From assembly GCA_003023565.1 (NCBI GenBank), contig PXSA01000018.1:49425-113424 (forward strand): a stretch of DNA of 64,000 nucleotides. Reading direction: 5' to 3'. This document shows positions 1-8,913 of this stretch, in pieces; within the stretch, counting starts at the first letter, position 1, and each line of letters starts with the position of its first letter. A program made the translations under genes and the position numbers. Under the pieces are notes generated by a model. It saw only the letters and a list, made by a program, of their open reading frames with translations. It had not been told where the DNA came from and did not search any database. Origin of the DNA: Halobacteriales archaeon QS_9_68_17. GTDB taxonomy: Archaea; Halobacteriota; Halobacteria; Halobacteriales; Natronoarchaeaceae.

Positions 1-1466
1 CCGCCGGGAAGCGTCACGCGGACGGCCTCGCCGTCGTCGACCTCGAACTCGAACCGGCGCGTCTCGGCCTCCTGTTCGTCGCCGCTGACCGTCGACCCCG
101 TCTCGATGCCGGTCGTCGGCGGTCCCTCCGTCGCCGTCTCGTTGCTCGCCGCGTCGCCGTCCGTGGCGTCGTTTTCCGAGTCGCCGTCGCCCCCGGCAGA
201 CGACTCGCCCGCATCGGTCTCGTTCTCGCTGCTTCGGTCGGGAGCCGAGTCGTCCGTTTCATCTGACCGGTCGCCGTCGGTATCGTCCCGGTCGGGGGCG
301 TCGCCCCCGTCGGATTCGTTCGTCACGTTCTCCTCCGTATCGGTGTCGTTCGTATCGGTTTCGCTTCCGTCGGACTCGTTGCTGGCGTCCCTCGATTCGT
401 CGGTGACGCCGTCCGTCCCGTGACCGACACCGTCCGTCCGATCCGTATCGTCGGTGCGGTTATCAATGTCGTCGGTGTCGTTTCCGGCGGCGTTCGATTC
501 CTTACCGTCGCTCCGCCGTTCGTCGTTCTCCCGCTCGGGGTCGGTCGCGTTATCGCCGCCCGAATCGGTCCGGTCGCCGGACCGCTCCGGCGGGTCGTCG
601 TGCGTCGGTAGCGGCGTGTCGTCCCCGGGTCCGTCGGGCGCTTCCGCGCCATCGTCAGCGCGGTCACCGTACCCTTCGCCGGCGTACTTCGTCTCGACGT
701 CCGACAGTGACAGTTCGCCCGTCCCGTCCAGGTCGAGGTCATCGCCGTGGAGGAGGTAGACGGCACCGGCGGTTCGGTTGACGCTGTCGTTGTACGGCGC
801 GCCGACGACCACGTCCGACCCGTTCCCGGCCGTGTCGTTCACCACGTCGACGGTGTAGCCGGCGTGGTCGCCCCACGCCTCGCCCTTGAGCGTCGCGTTC
901 GCATCGGCGAGGTGGACCGTCCCGTTCAGGTCGCCACCGGAGACGACGTACACCGTGCCCGCGTAGCGTTCGCTACTGTTCGCGTGGGACGCGCTAACGA
1001 CCACGTCGGCGTACCCGTCGCCGTCGATATCGCCGCCGGCAACCGAGGCCCCGGTACGGTCCGCCCGCTCCGGCCCCTCGAACGTCACGTCCGCGTCGGA
1101 TACGTCGAACTCGTCGCTCTCGATCGGGCCGTAGAAGAGGTACGCCGCGCCGTTCCCTCCGCTATCGTCGTGTCGTCCCGGCGCGCCGACGAGGACGTCC
1201 GTCTCGCCGTCGCCGTTCACGTCGCCCGCCTTCGCGACCGACCGATCGGTAGTGTCGTTCTCTTTCGCGCCGGCGTACGACGCGGTAGCGGTGGAGGGAT
1301 TCCGCTTTTCGTCGGCCGCCTGTGCGCCCGCGGACCGGTCGTCTAACCCGACCGCCGCGGCCGTCTGGTCGCCGACGCCGGTTCCGGCGACGACGATAGT
1401 TCCCGCGGCGAGTAACGCCACCGCCACGATTCCTATGCGAAGCCATCTCTCTGCTTGGGGACCCAT
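1..1466 (-). CDS. Secreted FG-GAP repeat (beta-propeller) protein, partial
   Basis: The reading frame is open from an ATG at 1466 to the left window edge, about 488 codons, so the C-terminus is missing. Residues about 9-31 form a hydrophobic signal/anchor segment. Three FG-GAP/integrin-alpha-like repeats follow, with calcium-binding signatures DVNGDGETDV and DIDGDGYADV and the repeat endings VLVGAP and VVVGAP. After the propeller comes a long Asp/Glu/Asn/Thr-rich linker, then the start of a beta-rich domain (RRFEFEVDDGEAVRV). I count 17 N-X-S/T sequons, which suggests a heavily glycosylated surface protein. The repeats support an extracellular binding or structural role; the ligand is unknown. 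On the minus strand a TATA-like AT-rich stretch lies near 1530. It seems to be a single gene, separated from its neighbours. Confidence 0.8.
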   Translation of the reverse strand, partial: MGPQAERWLRIGIVAVALLAAGTIVVAGTGVGDQTAAAVGLDDRSAGAQAADEKRNPSTATASYAGAKENDTTDRSVAKAGDVNGDGETDVLVGAPGRHDDSGGNGAAYLFYGPIESDEFDVSDADVTFEGPERADRTGASVAGGDIDGDGYADVVVSASHANSSERYAGTVYVVSGGDLNGTVHLADANATLKGEAWGDHAGYTVDVVNDTAGNGSDVVVGAPYNDSVNRTAGAVYLLHGDDLDLDGTGELSLSDVETKYAGEGYGDRADDGAEAPDGPGDDTPLPTHDDPPERSGDRTDSGGDNATDPERENDERRSDGKESNAAGNDTDDIDNRTDDTDRTDGVGHGTDGVTDESRDASNESDGSETDTNDTDTEENVTNESDGGDAPDRDDTDGDRSDETDDSAPDRSSENETDAGESSAGGDGDSENDATDGDAASNETATEGPPTTGIETGSTVSGDEQEAETRRFEFEVDDGEAVRVTLPG

Positions 1467-2020
1467 ACCCGCTCGCATCCGCGGAGGGGTCATTGTAATT
1501 ACTCGCTTTCTCTCCACAATCACTACTATATCTCGGAGACAGGGACGGAACTGTCTCGCGAGCACATATTCAGCCGTGCCGACCGTTCCACTGGTCCCCG
1601 TGTACCAGGGTTTAGGGCTCCGCTCTGGACGGGTTTCAGCCGAGTCCTCGATCGACCTCCCGAATCGAGCCCGAATACATACTCGGACCGTCATTCCTTC
1701 ACGTCGCTCCGGTCAGAAGCCGGTCCAGATATTTGGCCATCTGCGAGCCTCTGTGCCGGTAATTCTATCCTAACGACGCCTTCGCGACGGTTCGAACCAC
1801 TCATTCGCCGATCGATACAGTCGTCCGGTGCGAGCGGTCGCTCCTGTACGCGTTCTGTACGTCGACGGATCCGAACGACGATACACTGGTAGAACGCAGA
1901 GGTCCCCATCTTGCCCGAATAGGCTAGTTCCCTCTCTGGATGTAGTGGTCGCTTTCGGATGGTATCTGATACATACTGTATATATTGTGAACTGCTTTCC
2001 CCATCGCTCGCCGTATTTTT
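1467..2020. other. Intergenic region
   Basis: I see no credible gene here. It holds the likely minus-strand promoter of the FG-GAP gene (AT-rich block around 1500-1535) and an AT-rich tract at about 1965-2025 next to the end of the decayed transporter. Confidence 0.5.
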
Positions 2021-2936
2021 TTAATCCATCCGTTCCGAGACGGGAAGCTCCTCTCGAATTGCATCGCGTTTCAGCAGAAGAACCCCGCCGAAGATCCCGG
2101 AGAAACCGACGACGGACAGCAAACCCAGCGTCTCATCGAGGACGAGCCAGCCGGAGACGGCAGCGAACACCGGTGCAGCATACGACACGAGATCGATCTC
2201 GATCGCTCCCAGGCGGTCGAGCAGATCGAAACAGATGAAGTAGCCGATCGCACTGCGAACACCGCAAGGTACAGAACTGCGCTTGGCGCTTCGATCGAGA
2301 TAGTTACAGAACTCACGGATTCCGAAGGGAGGCCAGTCCTTATCAGATGGAGAATCACAGCTCCGAGTGCGTTTGACCACGCAACCATCCCTTCAGTGGA
2401 CATGGTGCTATCGGTGCGCTGAACCGAGACGCTCCCGAGAGCGACGCAGACGGCTGAGAGCAACACGAACCCCGACGCAACGAAGTCGCTCGTCAGCAGA
2501 TTCGCTGGATTCGGGCGGGCAACGATCCCAACCCCGATAATTCCGAGCAGCAGTCCGACGACGCCGGTCGAGCGTAATCGCTCCCCGGGCAAGAAGACGC
2601 GAGAAAAGCCTGTCGCCAGAATCGGATTCAGAGCCACGAGAATCGCCGCCGCTCCGCTCGTCACACCTTGCTGACCAATGAACAGGAAACATTGTAGAGG
2701 GCGATAATCAGCACCGCGCCGACAGCAACGGTCGTCCAGTCACTACGGGATCTTGGTCGCCAGTTGTCGGTCGCATAGGCTGCGTATCCGAGCATGATGA
2801 CTCCCGCGATATCGTACCTGAACCCCGCGAACAGGACCGGTGGAACGTGCGCCAATCCGGCTTTGATCGCCATGAATGCGGTGCCCCAGAGAACCGACAA
2901 CAGGAGGAACAGACCTCCGTTTCGGTACGAACTCAA
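2021..2936 (-). pseudogene. EamA/DMT-family transporter, frameshifted
   Basis: Three overlapping frames together encode a ten-helix EamA (drug/metabolite transporter) protein of about 300 residues. The first part (start 2936, SVLWGTAFMAIKAGL) reads to the TGA ending at 2661. The natural continuation (FIGQQGVTSGAAAILVALNP) is in another frame, so a shift lies near 2685. A second shift near 2250 moves to the frame with SYAAPVFAAVSGWLVLDE and FGGVLLLKRDA. Both EamA repeats are recognisable. The family exports metabolites or amino acids, but the substrate cannot be told. The gene lies behind hisH and a broken Bat-type regulator in the same direction, so all three may once have formed one unit. 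Two independent shifts make sequencing error less likely. Confidence 0.8.
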
Positions 2937-2991
2937 ATTGGTAACGCTCCCGCCGAGTGAACAACGGGGGTACCTGCTACAGCAGGGATGG

Positions 2992-3720
2992 TTACGAGAG
3001 ATCCAGGAGCTTCTGTTCGGCCTTGTGGAGGTGTTCGTGAACAGTCGAGGTCGTTACATTCAGTTCTTCGGCGAGGTCGGCAGCAGTCGCCGTTTTCGGA
3101 TGTGCATAGTATCCCGGCTGGCGAGCCGGTTGGAACACCTCACGCTACTTAGCCGATAACCGGGAGAGGGGGAGCGTTCCCGTTCCAGCACGGGAGTCGA
3201 CTTCAGCGATTCCAATGAGTTCGATTCGCGCGGCTTCGAGGTCCCGAACCTCATCAAGCGCAGTCCGGATCGGGTGACGGTCCTCGTGCGTCAGGAGCGT
3301 CCAGTGTTCGACACCGTCGTGGATATCGACTGGCGCTCCGTAGACGAATCCTCGGGACATGAACGCATCACTGACCTGTTTGGTCGGATCGTGTTCGACG
3401 AGCAGTTCCCGTTATGATTTGCCAGGGGAAACCGGCACATCGTGTTCGTGATCGTGTGTCATCTCCGCGACGGAGAACGCATGTCCCGATGCGCGGACGG
3501 TTTCGACAGCCCCGTCCAGGGCTGACTGTTGGTCACTGAACAGTGTCACGTGGCTGTTCACCCGACGGTCAGCGGTGTGATAGACACCACGGCCGAGGAT
3601 CCCGACCTGGGTTTCCGACGAGAGGTCGATGAGCCAGCATTCGGGGTGACGAACAGCTAACTCGACACGAAGGGCACCACCGCTCCTGTGAGGATCACTA
3701 CGAGACTGTGATCCGGTCAT
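2992..3720 (-). pseudogene. Bat-type HTH transcriptional regulator with two in-frame stops
   Basis: One frame from ATG 3720 to TAA 2992 encodes a haloarchaeal bacterio-opsin-activator-like (HTH_10) regulator, interrupted by TAA at 3412-3414 and TAG at 3145-3147 without any frameshift. The N-terminal half has the typical VELAVRHPECWLIDLS and GILGRGVYHT signatures. The middle reads RELLVEHDPTKQVSDAF then SRGFVYGAPVDIHDG. The C-terminal helix-turn-helix reads TAADLAEELNVTTSTVHEHL. The TAG sits where relatives commonly have Gln before REVF, so it is one base from CAG. The start overlaps the end of hisH by 23 bp. Two nonsense changes in one frame point to real decay. Read-through cannot be excluded but is unlikely. 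Confidence 0.8.
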
Positions 3721-4342
3721 CCTGATATTCTTCTGCGCATGTCACGAAATTCCCAAGCACACGGAGGCCGAGCTCACCGCTTTTTTCGGGGTGGAACTGT
3801 GTCCCTACTACGTTCCCAGCCTCATTGGCAGCGATCGCTGCAAAGTCGAACCCGTAATCGCACGAGGCCACGGTGTGCTCAGCGACATCGGAGCCATAGG
3901 AGTGAACGAAATACGCGTACTCGTCATCGTCGACGCCATCGACGATCGGGTGGTCGCGCTCGATAGTCAACTGGTTCCACCCCATGTGTGGGACTTTCAC
4001 TGTATCGCTGGGGAGCCGTTCGACACGACCAGGAATCAGGTTTAGCCCGTCGATGGTCTGTCCCTCTGGGACCCCCTCGGTGCTTTCTGTGAACATGAGT
4101 TGCAGTCCGACACAGATGCCGAGGATCGGGGTATCCTCAGCAGCTTCGACGAGGACATCGTGGAACGGTTTCGAGTTGCGTACACACTCGCCGAATGCAC
4201 CGACCCCAAGGAGGACCAGCGCTTCCGCCTCAGCGATTTCGGCTGGGTCGTTCGAAAGGGACACCGTCGCATCGGCCCGTTCGAGCCCACGCCGAAGGCT
4301 CCGGAGGTTTCCAACCCCGTAGTCGATGATAGTGACGTTCAC
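3698..4342 (-). CDS. hisH: Imidazole glycerol phosphate synthase, glutamine amidotransferase subunit
   Basis: HisH releases ammonia from glutamine and passes it to HisF, which makes imidazole glycerol phosphate in histidine biosynthesis and AICAR for purine synthesis. The 214-residue length is normal. The N-terminus NVTIIDYGVGNLRSL is typical. The nucleophile lies in GICVGLQLMF, where most relatives have GICLGLQ, and the second part of the triad is in QFHPEKSG. In LVLLGVGAFGEC the family's usual Pro before GVGAFGE is replaced by Leu. No hisF lies in the window. The gene is followed by a decayed regulator and transporter, and its codons look less GC-biased than the genes further right, so an acquired or secondary hisH copy is possible. 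Confidence 0.9.
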   Translation of the reverse strand: MNVTIIDYGVGNLRSLRRGLERADATVSLSNDPAEIAEAEALVLLGVGAFGECVRNSKPFHDVLVEAAEDTPILGICVGLQLMFTESTEGVPEGQTIDGLNLIPGRVERLPSDTVKVPHMGWNQLTIERDHPIVDGVDDDEYAYFVHSYGSDVAEHTVASCDYGFDFAAIAANEAGNVVGTQFHPEKSGELGLRVLGNFVTCAEEYQDDRITVS

Positions 4343-5086
4343 ATAGGGAACTAGCGACCACGGAGTATGTTATTTCTCATCCGGTAAAATATTACATTCG
4401 TTCTCCGAAGCAGACGTCTGCTAGCTGATCGTTGGTGCGAAGCGACACAGGGTGGGATCTCCAGTATGTCGATATGGATCCAGGAACCGCGCTCAGTCCG
4501 TTTTAACCTAAGAGCGTGGTGGGTCCTATGCATTGGGACGGTCGGTCTCAACTCTCGTACCGTCACAATCGATATAGCGCTATAAGGTTTACATGATCGG
4601 TATCGTCCACCCGATGGCGGCTTCGCCGGGGGTAGAGTGTGAGTCGAACGGAGGCGGGAGCACGACCGTTTCGGAGAACTGCCGGGTCGATGGGCTGTCT
4701 TTCTCGCGACGACGGGAGAGCGCTCGACGCCGAACCCGACATGGCTGTCAGCCCCCGTTTCGCTAAACACCGCCGGGGAGACGGCCGGAACGTAAGACGG
4801 TAGGTACGATATTCGGCTCGGGGAGAGTGACTGCGACCCCTGGAGACCGTGCGTTCCGTGCGACGCCGGGTCTGGGACGTGTTTCCCCGGTGGCGCGTCC
4901 CCACGTCCGAGTCGCGTATCGACAACGGGAAACAGCGCCAGAAACCACGTCCTACGGCGGGAAGCCGACCATCGCCGACGATAGTGCGGGACTCCGCCGT
5001 CCGCGAGACGATCGCGCACTATCGGGCGTACGGCTCACTGAACACAGTACTCAGTACCGGATTCGTCTCCGTAAGCGACGCAAGTG
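4343..5086. other. Gene-poor intergenic region
   Basis: I find no convincing coding sequence. The left end (about 4360-4400) is AT-rich and probably holds the hisH promoter. The longest minus-strand reading frame, ending at 4351, has no recognisable domain, is Arg/Ser/Pro-rich and looks non-coding. It may be worn-out mobile DNA. Confidence 0.4.
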
Positions 5087-5540
5087 TTGACATTCTCCCC
5101 GCCCTAAAGGGCGAGAATTCCCCGAAGGGGAGTTCAAGATTGCGCGTTTCCTCGGTGGTGAAGTACGCTTTCGCGTTCCACGTCGGCGGTTATCTCCCAA
5201 TTATGACCGAGGGAGTGCGTTACAGCGCGTGTAGCCGTGTCAAAGCGGCCTTCCGTCCCGGTCACGCCGGGCGCTTCCGCGGGACGAATACCGTTCGTCC
5301 CTCCACGGCGGGGTATTCAGCCCGCACGGTACCACGATTCGCGTCGGCCAAGCCGGTACGTCGTGGACTGGAGTCGGATTTGTTACCCCGTGGGAGGTGG
5401 ACGCGAAGCGTCCGTACTAGCGAAGCTGGTTTGTCCCGGCGAGGGAACTCCGGTAGGCTATCGTGTGAGAGCAAGTGGCATGAACGTGTCGGATTCATCC
5501 CCGCCCCGAAGGGCGGGGCTTTCTCCTTGAACTTCCGTAA
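5087..5540. mobile_element. Transposase-less IS200/IS605-like element (palindrome-associated element)
   Basis: The left end at about 5087-5135 has a hairpin (CCGCCCT, AA, AGGGCG) followed by a second one, CCCC-GAA-GGGG. The right end at 5491-5540 has the perfect hairpin CCCCGCCC-CGAA-GGGCGGGG (5499-5518), then CTTTCTCCTTGAACTTCC. These ends match my memory of haloarchaeal IS1341/TnpB-type elements. The roughly 370 bp between them encodes no tnpA or tnpB. The stretch before the right end resembles the structured 3' region of tnpB elements, the source of guide-like omega RNA. I infer a non-autonomous derivative of about 450 bp that a TnpA encoded elsewhere could move. A source copy was not seen in this window. 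Confidence 0.65.
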
Positions 5541-6361
5541 CGACGGTCCGGCCCGCTGATCGGCGTCGCCGCGGCACCGTAACAGGTGAGTCCTCCGGTC
5601 AGGTATCCTGAGGCCCCGGCGATGAACCGGCGTAGACTGTAACAGGATCCTTCGGTATCGATCGTAGAGTCGGCAGTCGAGGCGTAGCCGGCGGGCAAGC
5701 GCTTCGAGGGGGTCGGGAGAGGCGGTGGCCGCCTTCCTAACTGTTGACGGCGTAAATGTCCGATCCGGCCCCGGTCGCGGCGGCGACAGGACCGCCCTCA
5801 GGCCCGGGACGGGAGACTACTCATTCCCGGCAGGTCGCTCGGTTGAGAGTCCCTGACCGGATCAGTTCCTGTCGACCGCTTACTACAGTGATCCCACTCT
5901 GATCGAGTGAAGCGAAGACAGTGTGGGCGGTCAGCGGATCGGAGGCGTTCGGTAGAGTCGCCGACGTTCAGGTCCGGAGCGACGCGGATCCTGACCTCCT
6001 GAAGAAGACAGATACCACGAAGACGATCCCGTTTCGAGGGCGTAACCCCGGGGGTAAGAAGACGGGAATGCCCTTCCAGATCGGCGGTGTATCCGCTCAA
6101 TAATGACAGACTACGTACAGGGATGGCGGTCGGATCGAGTCTATCCCGTTCGACAAGTCGCGGGTTCTCTCGTCGCCCCCTGACACCCCTGAACCGAATT
6201 ACATCTTATCCGTAGATGTAGCACTACATGCTTGATGCTTAGTACTACAATCACGTATTACAGAGATAGTATGGCGATTCTGGGGTACCACATGCGAGAA
6301 TAAGGGACGTTATTTGTGTTCGTGGGACAGATTAAAGCGGGAGGCCCGAGAGCGATAGACC
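5541..6361. other. Intergenic region upstream of the recombinase unit
   Basis: No gene is supported here. Around 6195-6270 the sequence turns AT-rich and carries short inverted repeats, for example TGTAG-CA-CTACA, just before the recombinase unit. These could be operator or promoter sequence, but I cannot assign a factor. Confidence 0.4.
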
Positions 6362-6781
6362 ATGTCGAGCGATGGTGACGAGACGGAGCGGACAGTCGTC
6401 AAAACGTACGTTCCCCGATACCAAAAGGAGACTTGGACCGACCACGCCGACGAACTCGACATGAGCCAGAGCGAGTTCGTGCGGACGATGGTTCAGGCCG
6501 GCCGGCGGGGGTTCGACGGAGGGGCGTCTGAGCGGCCCGACCCCGGGGGGTCGAGCCCTGATGATGACGTTTCGACGGGGACCTACGACGGGGGCGACGG
6601 CCTCGACGACCGCGTGCTCTCGGTACTCGACGGCGAGGAGTACCTCGACTGGGAGGCGCTGGTCGAAGCGCTCACGGGAGACATCGAGAGCCGACTCGAA
6701 GACGTACTACAGGAACTCCAGTCCCGAGACGAGGTGCGATACAGCGGTCGGCACGGCGGGTACGCCCGGGTGGAGCGATGA
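6362..6781 (+). CDS. Small haloarchaeal protein paired with recombinase (DUF5805-like)
   Basis: This 139-residue acidic protein has two parts joined by a Gly/Asp/Ser-rich linker (about residues 58-80). The N-terminal part (VVKTYVPRYQKETWTDHADELDMSQSEFVRTMVQAGRR) has the ribbon-helix-helix pattern of a beta strand followed by two helices. The C-terminal part resembles a small winged helix (LDWEALVEALTGDIESRLEDVL, then DEVRYSGRHGGYARV). Its stop overlaps the integrase start (ATGA at 6778-6781), so the two are surely co-translated. I recall such proteins upstream of haloarchaeal integrases (DUF5805). A role as repressor or recombination accessory factor is inference. Confidence 0.75.
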   Translation: MSSDGDETERTVVKTYVPRYQKETWTDHADELDMSQSEFVRTMVQAGRRGFDGGASERPDPGGSSPDDDVSTGTYDGGDGLDDRVLSVLDGEEYLDWEALVEALTGDIESRLEDVLQELQSRDEVRYSGRHGGYARVER

Positions 6782-7827
6782 GCGCGACAGGTCCCGCCGC
6801 CGGCGACGTCGACGACCCGGTCGGCTACTTCCTTCAGGACGTCGCGTACCACGGCAAGAGCGAGCGGACGAGAGACGCATACGAGCGCGTTCTGCGTCGC
6901 TTCGAGACGTTTCTCGGGGACCCTAACCTGTCGGGAAGCGCGACGGCGCTCCCGGAGGCGACGCACAGGGACTGTATGGCCTGGATACACGAGATACGCG
7001 GCGACGTGGCCGAGAGCACCGTCGCGACGTACGCCTCCTACCTCCACCGCTTCTACGCATACATGACGCAGGTCGGTGCCTTCGAGTCGAACCCGATGGC
7101 GCTCGTCGTCGAGGAGATGGACGAGACCATCGACACGGACCCGGCGAGGCGCGATATACCGTTGGTCGATATGCGCGAGTTCATCGCGGGCCTCGCGCAC
7201 CCGCTGGAGCGGGCCGTCGTCGTCACGCTCCTGAAAACAGGGATGCGCGTCGGCGAGCTCTGCAACCTCGACCGACGCGACGTCCACCTCTCCGGGGTGC
7301 CGTTCGACCGCGACGACGCCCCGATCAGAGCGCAACTCGCCGAGCGCCCGGATTCGCTGTACGTCGCCGCCGAACCGTCTCGCGGGGCGGTCGCCAACGG
7401 CGAGGAGCGGACGGCGTCGAACAAGCGCAAGCGGGCGACCGTGATCCCCGTCGACGACGAACTGAAGACGGTGCTCGGCCGCTGGCTCGCTGTCAGGCCG
7501 GACGCGCACTCGCCCGCGGACCCGCTGTTCGCCAGCACGAGCGGCGACTGGGGGAGTCGGCTCACGCCGGACATGGTGCATCATCTCGTCGAGCGCAACG
7601 CCAGAGATCACGGCTGGTACCAGTCCGGTGGCGGGGCAGAGGTAAACGTCACGCCGCACTACTTCCGACACTTCTTCACGACGCACCTCCGGGACCGCAC
7701 TGGCGACCGCGGCGTCGTGAAGTACCTTCGCGGCGACGTGGCGCAGGACATCATCGACACCTACACCCACAACTGGGGCGACCGCCTGCGGGAGGTGTAC
7801 GAGGCGAACGCGTACGAACTGCTGTAA
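6778..7827 (+). CDS. Tyrosine recombinase/integrase
   Basis: A 349-residue site-specific recombinase. Residues about 12-115 form a SAM-like core-binding domain (KSERTRDAYERVLRRFETFL), and residues about 125-349 form the catalytic domain. Visible active-site residues are Arg157 in GMRVGEL, a Lys in NKRKRATVIPV (216 or 218), His294 and Arg297 in HYFRHFF, and the likely nucleophile Tyr329 in DTYTHNW. The usual second His (LGH) is replaced by LRGD, as I recall for haloarchaeal integrases. It is translationally coupled to the small protein upstream. A palindrome-rich non-coding region follows directly. No tRNA or attachment site is seen next to it, so its target is unclear. Confidence 0.92.
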   Translation: MSATGPAAGDVDDPVGYFLQDVAYHGKSERTRDAYERVLRRFETFLGDPNLSGSATALPEATHRDCMAWIHEIRGDVAESTVATYASYLHRFYAYMTQVGAFESNPMALVVEEMDETIDTDPARRDIPLVDMREFIAGLAHPLERAVVVTLLKTGMRVGELCNLDRRDVHLSGVPFDRDDAPIRAQLAERPDSLYVAAEPSRGAVANGEERTASNKRKRATVIPVDDELKTVLGRWLAVRPDAHSPADPLFASTSGDWGSRLTPDMVHHLVERNARDHGWYQSGGGAEVNVTPHYFRHFFTTHLRDRTGDRGVVKYLRGDVAQDIIDTYTHNWGDRLREVYEANAYELL

Positions 7828-7830
7828 ACT

Positions 7831-8475
7831 ACCCCGCCCTACTCGCTCCCTCGGGCCTTGCGGCCTCGGTCACTCCTTGAGGGCGGGGCTTTACCGAAAC
7901 GACACTGTGCCCCGCGACCCCGTGTGGTTCGAGAGAACGAAGCTCTCTCGTCATACCGAGGGAACGGAGTTCCCTCGTAGCTCGCGGGACCGAAGGTCCC
8001 GCTCACTCACGAAAGGCGCGAAGCGCCTTTCGAACGTTTAATTCCCGGTGTTCTCGCGCTCTCCCCCAGCTTGGGGGACACGGAGGCCAGTGACATGTGT
8101 TCGCGGTCGTCGTTCCCGAGTGTCGGGTGCGAGGCCGTTAGGCCTCGCACCACAGGAGCCAGTTTACTCATGACTCTACCGACCCCGACTTGTGCGAGGA
8201 CGGCAGTAACTCATTGTCGCGAGACGGACGGAAGAAAACCTTTCGAACGCGCCTCCTCTCCGCCCTACCGCTCGCTTCGCTCGCGCTTGAGGACGGAGGC
8301 TCCGTGCTACCGCTTGCTGAACTCGTTTTCTCTCGTCCAGACAGTGATGCGTACCGCGCGATCGGAGGCGGTCGACCTCGCCCTGATAAATCACATCTCG
8401 ATATACCGAATCTCACATTCGAGCGCGCTAAGCTCGAGTCCCCGTCTTGCCGGGACGGCGGTCAGACGGGGGCTC
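7831..8475. repeat. Array of stem-loops downstream of the integrase
   Basis: A non-coding stretch with at least eight inverted repeats. The arms are 7832-7840/7880-7888 (CCCCGCCCT), 7930-7936/7944-7950, 7957-7965/7969-7977 (loop GGA), 7984-7991/7995-8002 (loop GAA), 8010-8019/8023-8032 (loop GAA), 8062-8068/8072-8078, 8126-8136/8141-8151 (11 bp, loop GTTA) and 8436-8447/8464-8475 (one G.T pair). The first resembles an IS200/IS605-type end. The stems differ in sequence, so this is not a simple repeat or a CRISPR. It may be a palindromic mobile element, a structured RNA, or ssDNA hairpins used by a recombinase or TnpA. Confidence 0.75.
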
Positions 8476-8559
8476 TAACCGGTGAGTAGCCCCGTCGGGA
8501 CTCCTCGCGATCCGCGCGACCGCAGGGAGTTAGCGCGTTCCACACGACGTACGACACGA

Positions 8560-8860
8560 ATGGCCACGCGACGGGCGCAGTTCGACGCCGGGGGGATGGC
8601 CTGCTGGTTCTGCGCGGAGGGCATCCACAAGGCGTACGAGCGGACAGAGGGGGTCGAAGACGTCGACGTAAGCCTCACCCACGAGGGGGTCCCGCGTCGA
8701 GTACGACGACCGCGTCGCCGCCGCGACGACCGGGCTCGTGCATCCGGTCTTCGCGATGATCGTGATAGTGCTTTCGGTGTCCGCCGTCTTCGCGAACAGC
8801 TCCGGGGGCAGTTGCTCCCCGGCGAAGGCGTCAACGCGGACTTCGCCGTCGAGAGGAGGC
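8560..8860 (+). pseudogene. Heavy-metal-associated domain membrane protein, internally deleted
   Basis: ATG 8560 begins an HMA metal-binding domain (FDAGGMACWFCAEGIHKAY; metal ligands in CWFC) that continues to VEDVDVSL. A frameshift near 8690 is needed to continue as VEYDDRVAAAT. The frame then jumps directly to HPVFAMIVIVLSVSAVFANS, which resembles the last membrane helix of haloarchaeal HMA-membrane proteins. The large membrane part between these is absent, so the gene combines a frameshift with an internal deletion. It should be non-functional. The intact relatives are thought to act in metal handling. Confidence 0.65.
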
Positions 8861-8913
8861 GGAGTCGTCGGGGTCGTAGCCGGGTCGCCGACCGGTTTAT
8901 TTCGCGGCGCGAG

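Noticed and set aside
4351..5019. Possible 222-codon minus-strand gene
   Set aside because: No recognisable domain, Arg/Ser/Pro-rich, no codon pattern typical of neighbours, in a mobile-DNA zone.
7930..8151. CRISPR array
   Set aside because: The hairpins differ in sequence and there are no regular repeats or spacers, and no cas genes.
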